The notes under the pieces are model-generated. The model had not been told where the DNA came from. It did not search any database and worked only from the letters and a program-made list of their open reading frames with translations. 6,682 bases of DNA, from contig JAKJFV010000089.1 in NCBI GenBank assembly GCA_022704725.1, positions 1-6,682 on the forward strand, in the 5' to 3' direction. The translations under genes were made by a program, and so were the position numbers. The DNA comes from Spirochaetota bacterium (GTDB lineage Bacteria > Spirochaetota > Spirochaetia > Treponematales > Treponemataceae). Every line of letters starts with the position of its first letter. Within the stretch, counting starts at the first letter, position 1. Of the stretch, positions 5,751 through 6,682 are shown one piece after another.

Positions 5751-6682
5751 TGAAAACATTTATTTTTAATGCACGTCTTATTGATGAAAATACTGATACC
5801 CGTGGTAGTGTAATACTGAATAATGGAAAGATTGAAAAGATATTTTTTTGCGATGGTAAAAATTCTGAACTGATTAAAGCGGTAAATTCTGATGTATCTT
5901 CCTGTGATATTCAAATAAATGCTGAAGGTAAGGCTTTGCTGCCCTCTTTTATTGATATGCACGCTCACTTCCGCTATCCGGGTCAAAGTGAAAAAGAGGA
6001 TCTTGAAACCGGTCTGCGGGCGGCCGCAGCGGGTGGGTATACAGCCGTAGTTTTAATGCCAAATACGAATCCTGTTGTGTCAACTTTGGAAGAGGCTGTA
6101 TCAATTGTTAATACTGCAGAATCCTATGGTACTGCAAAGGTGTATCAGACGGTAAGTGTAACGAGCCGTTTTGACGGTCGTACTATAGAACATCTACAGT
6201 ATCTGACTGGTGATTTGGTGCCCGTTATAACAGAAGACGGTAAAGATGTGGAATCGGATGAAATTATGGAAGAAGCAATGAAAATTTGCTCATCAAAGGG
6301 CATCATTGTCTCCTGTCATTGTGAGAAAAACGAATATGTACCGTTTGCAAAAAAAAAGAGAGATGAAGGGAACTTTATAGAAGCTGAAAAAATCCTTGCA
6401 GCTGCAGAGGACGAATCAACAAAAAGGAATTTGGAGAAAGCTCTTAAATCAAACTGCAATATTCATATAGCACACTGCAGTACAAAGAAATCGTTAAGAT
6501 ATATTCGTAATGCTCAGAAAAAAGAAGGCCGGAAAGGACAGGTGAGTTATGAAATAACGCCTCATCATGCCTGTTTAAGTTATGAAATGCCGGGATTAGG
6601 TTCTGAATTGGTAAATCCACCATTGCGCAGCAATAAAGATCGAAAAGCTTTAATCAAAAGTTTAGCAAGGGGTAAGCATGTT
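5750..6682 (+). CDS. pyrC: Dihydroorotase, class I, N-terminal part (runs off the window)
   Basis: This frame is open from ATG 5750 to the last base (311 codons), so it lacks its C-terminus. It cyclises carbamoyl aspartate to dihydroorotate, directly after the PyrBI step. The product is an amidohydrolase with a zinc site: DMHAHFR (69-75, ligands H71 and H73), D163 in TEDGKD, H190 in CHCE and H242 in HIAHCST. The spacings 90, 27 and 52 equal those I recall for Aquifex class I dihydroorotase (63-153-180-232). MPNTNP (103-108), TPHH (270-273) and NPPLRS (289-294) are further hallmarks. The catalytic aspartate (family D-H-A-P-H motif) should lie just beyond the window end. The start overlaps the pyrI stop by one base (TAATG), and no clear Shine-Dalgarno is seen, so translation probably depends on coupling to pyrI. 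An A9 run (6349-6357) lies in the coding sequence. E. coli PyrC is of the different class II. Confidence 0.95.
   Translation, partial: MKTFIFNARLIDENTDTRGSVILNNGKIEKIFFCDGKNSELIKAVNSDVSSCDIQINAEGKALLPSFIDMHAHFRYPGQSEKEDLETGLRAAAAGGYTAVVLMPNTNPVVSTLEEAVSIVNTAESYGTAKVYQTVSVTSRFDGRTIEHLQYLTGDLVPVITEDGKDVESDEIMEEAMKICSSKGIIVSCHCEKNEYVPFAKKKRDEGNFIEAEKILAAAEDESTKRNLEKALKSNCNIHIAHCSTKKSLRYIRNAQKKEGRKGQVSYEITPHHACLSYEMPGLGSELVNPPLRSNKDRKALIKSLARGKHV

Noticed and set aside
5720..5986. Minus-strand open frame across the pyrI-pyrC junction
   Set aside because: It is a shadow of the coupled pyrI and pyrC genes, with no ribosome binding site and no recognisable content.

Overview
This 6.7-kb window of AT-rich bacterial DNA holds four complete genes and two cut by the window edges, plus one further small gene that I cannot name. 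The best guess for the organism is a treponeme-like spirochaete. This rests on base composition, the look of the proteins, and mnmG not being followed by the usual Firmicutes neighbour rsmG. It is an inference, and a clostridial origin is not excluded.

Layout. Bases 1-887 (+) encode the C-terminal part of MnmG, a tRNA wobble-uridine modification enzyme. Its stop codon directly abuts the stop codon of a convergent adenosine deaminase-family gene (888-1805, -), with no base between. Next on the minus strand is a full-length oligoendopeptidase F gene (1915-3708). Its promoter lies so close to its ATG that the mRNA should be nearly leaderless. A compact divergent regulatory region (about 3709-3814) separates pepF from a small plus-strand gene (3815-4279). 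That gene encodes an exported or membrane protein with a signal peptide and two further hydrophobic segments.

A pyrimidine biosynthesis operon then runs to the window end: pyrB (4376-5299), pyrI (5310-5750) and pyrC (5750 to past 6682). PyrB and PyrI are the catalytic and regulatory chains of aspartate carbamoyltransferase. PyrC, a class I dihydroorotase that enters the window edge with no stop, carries out the following step. The three genes are packed for translational coupling. The pyrI ribosome binding site overlaps the pyrB stop, and the pyrI stop overlaps the pyrC start. The operon has a clear extended -10 promoter and a leader of only about 35 nt, too short for a classical PyrR attenuator. 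End-product control is therefore more likely through the PyrI nucleotide site, whose key residues are present.

I saw no tRNA, rRNA, CRISPR array, insertion sequence or strong GC-rich intrinsic terminator. Most of the window is ordinary housekeeping sequence. The points of real interest are regulatory: the near-leaderless pepF promoter, a decoy ATG overlapping the GTG start of pyrI, nested starts of the small membrane-protein gene, and the zero-gap convergent gene ends.
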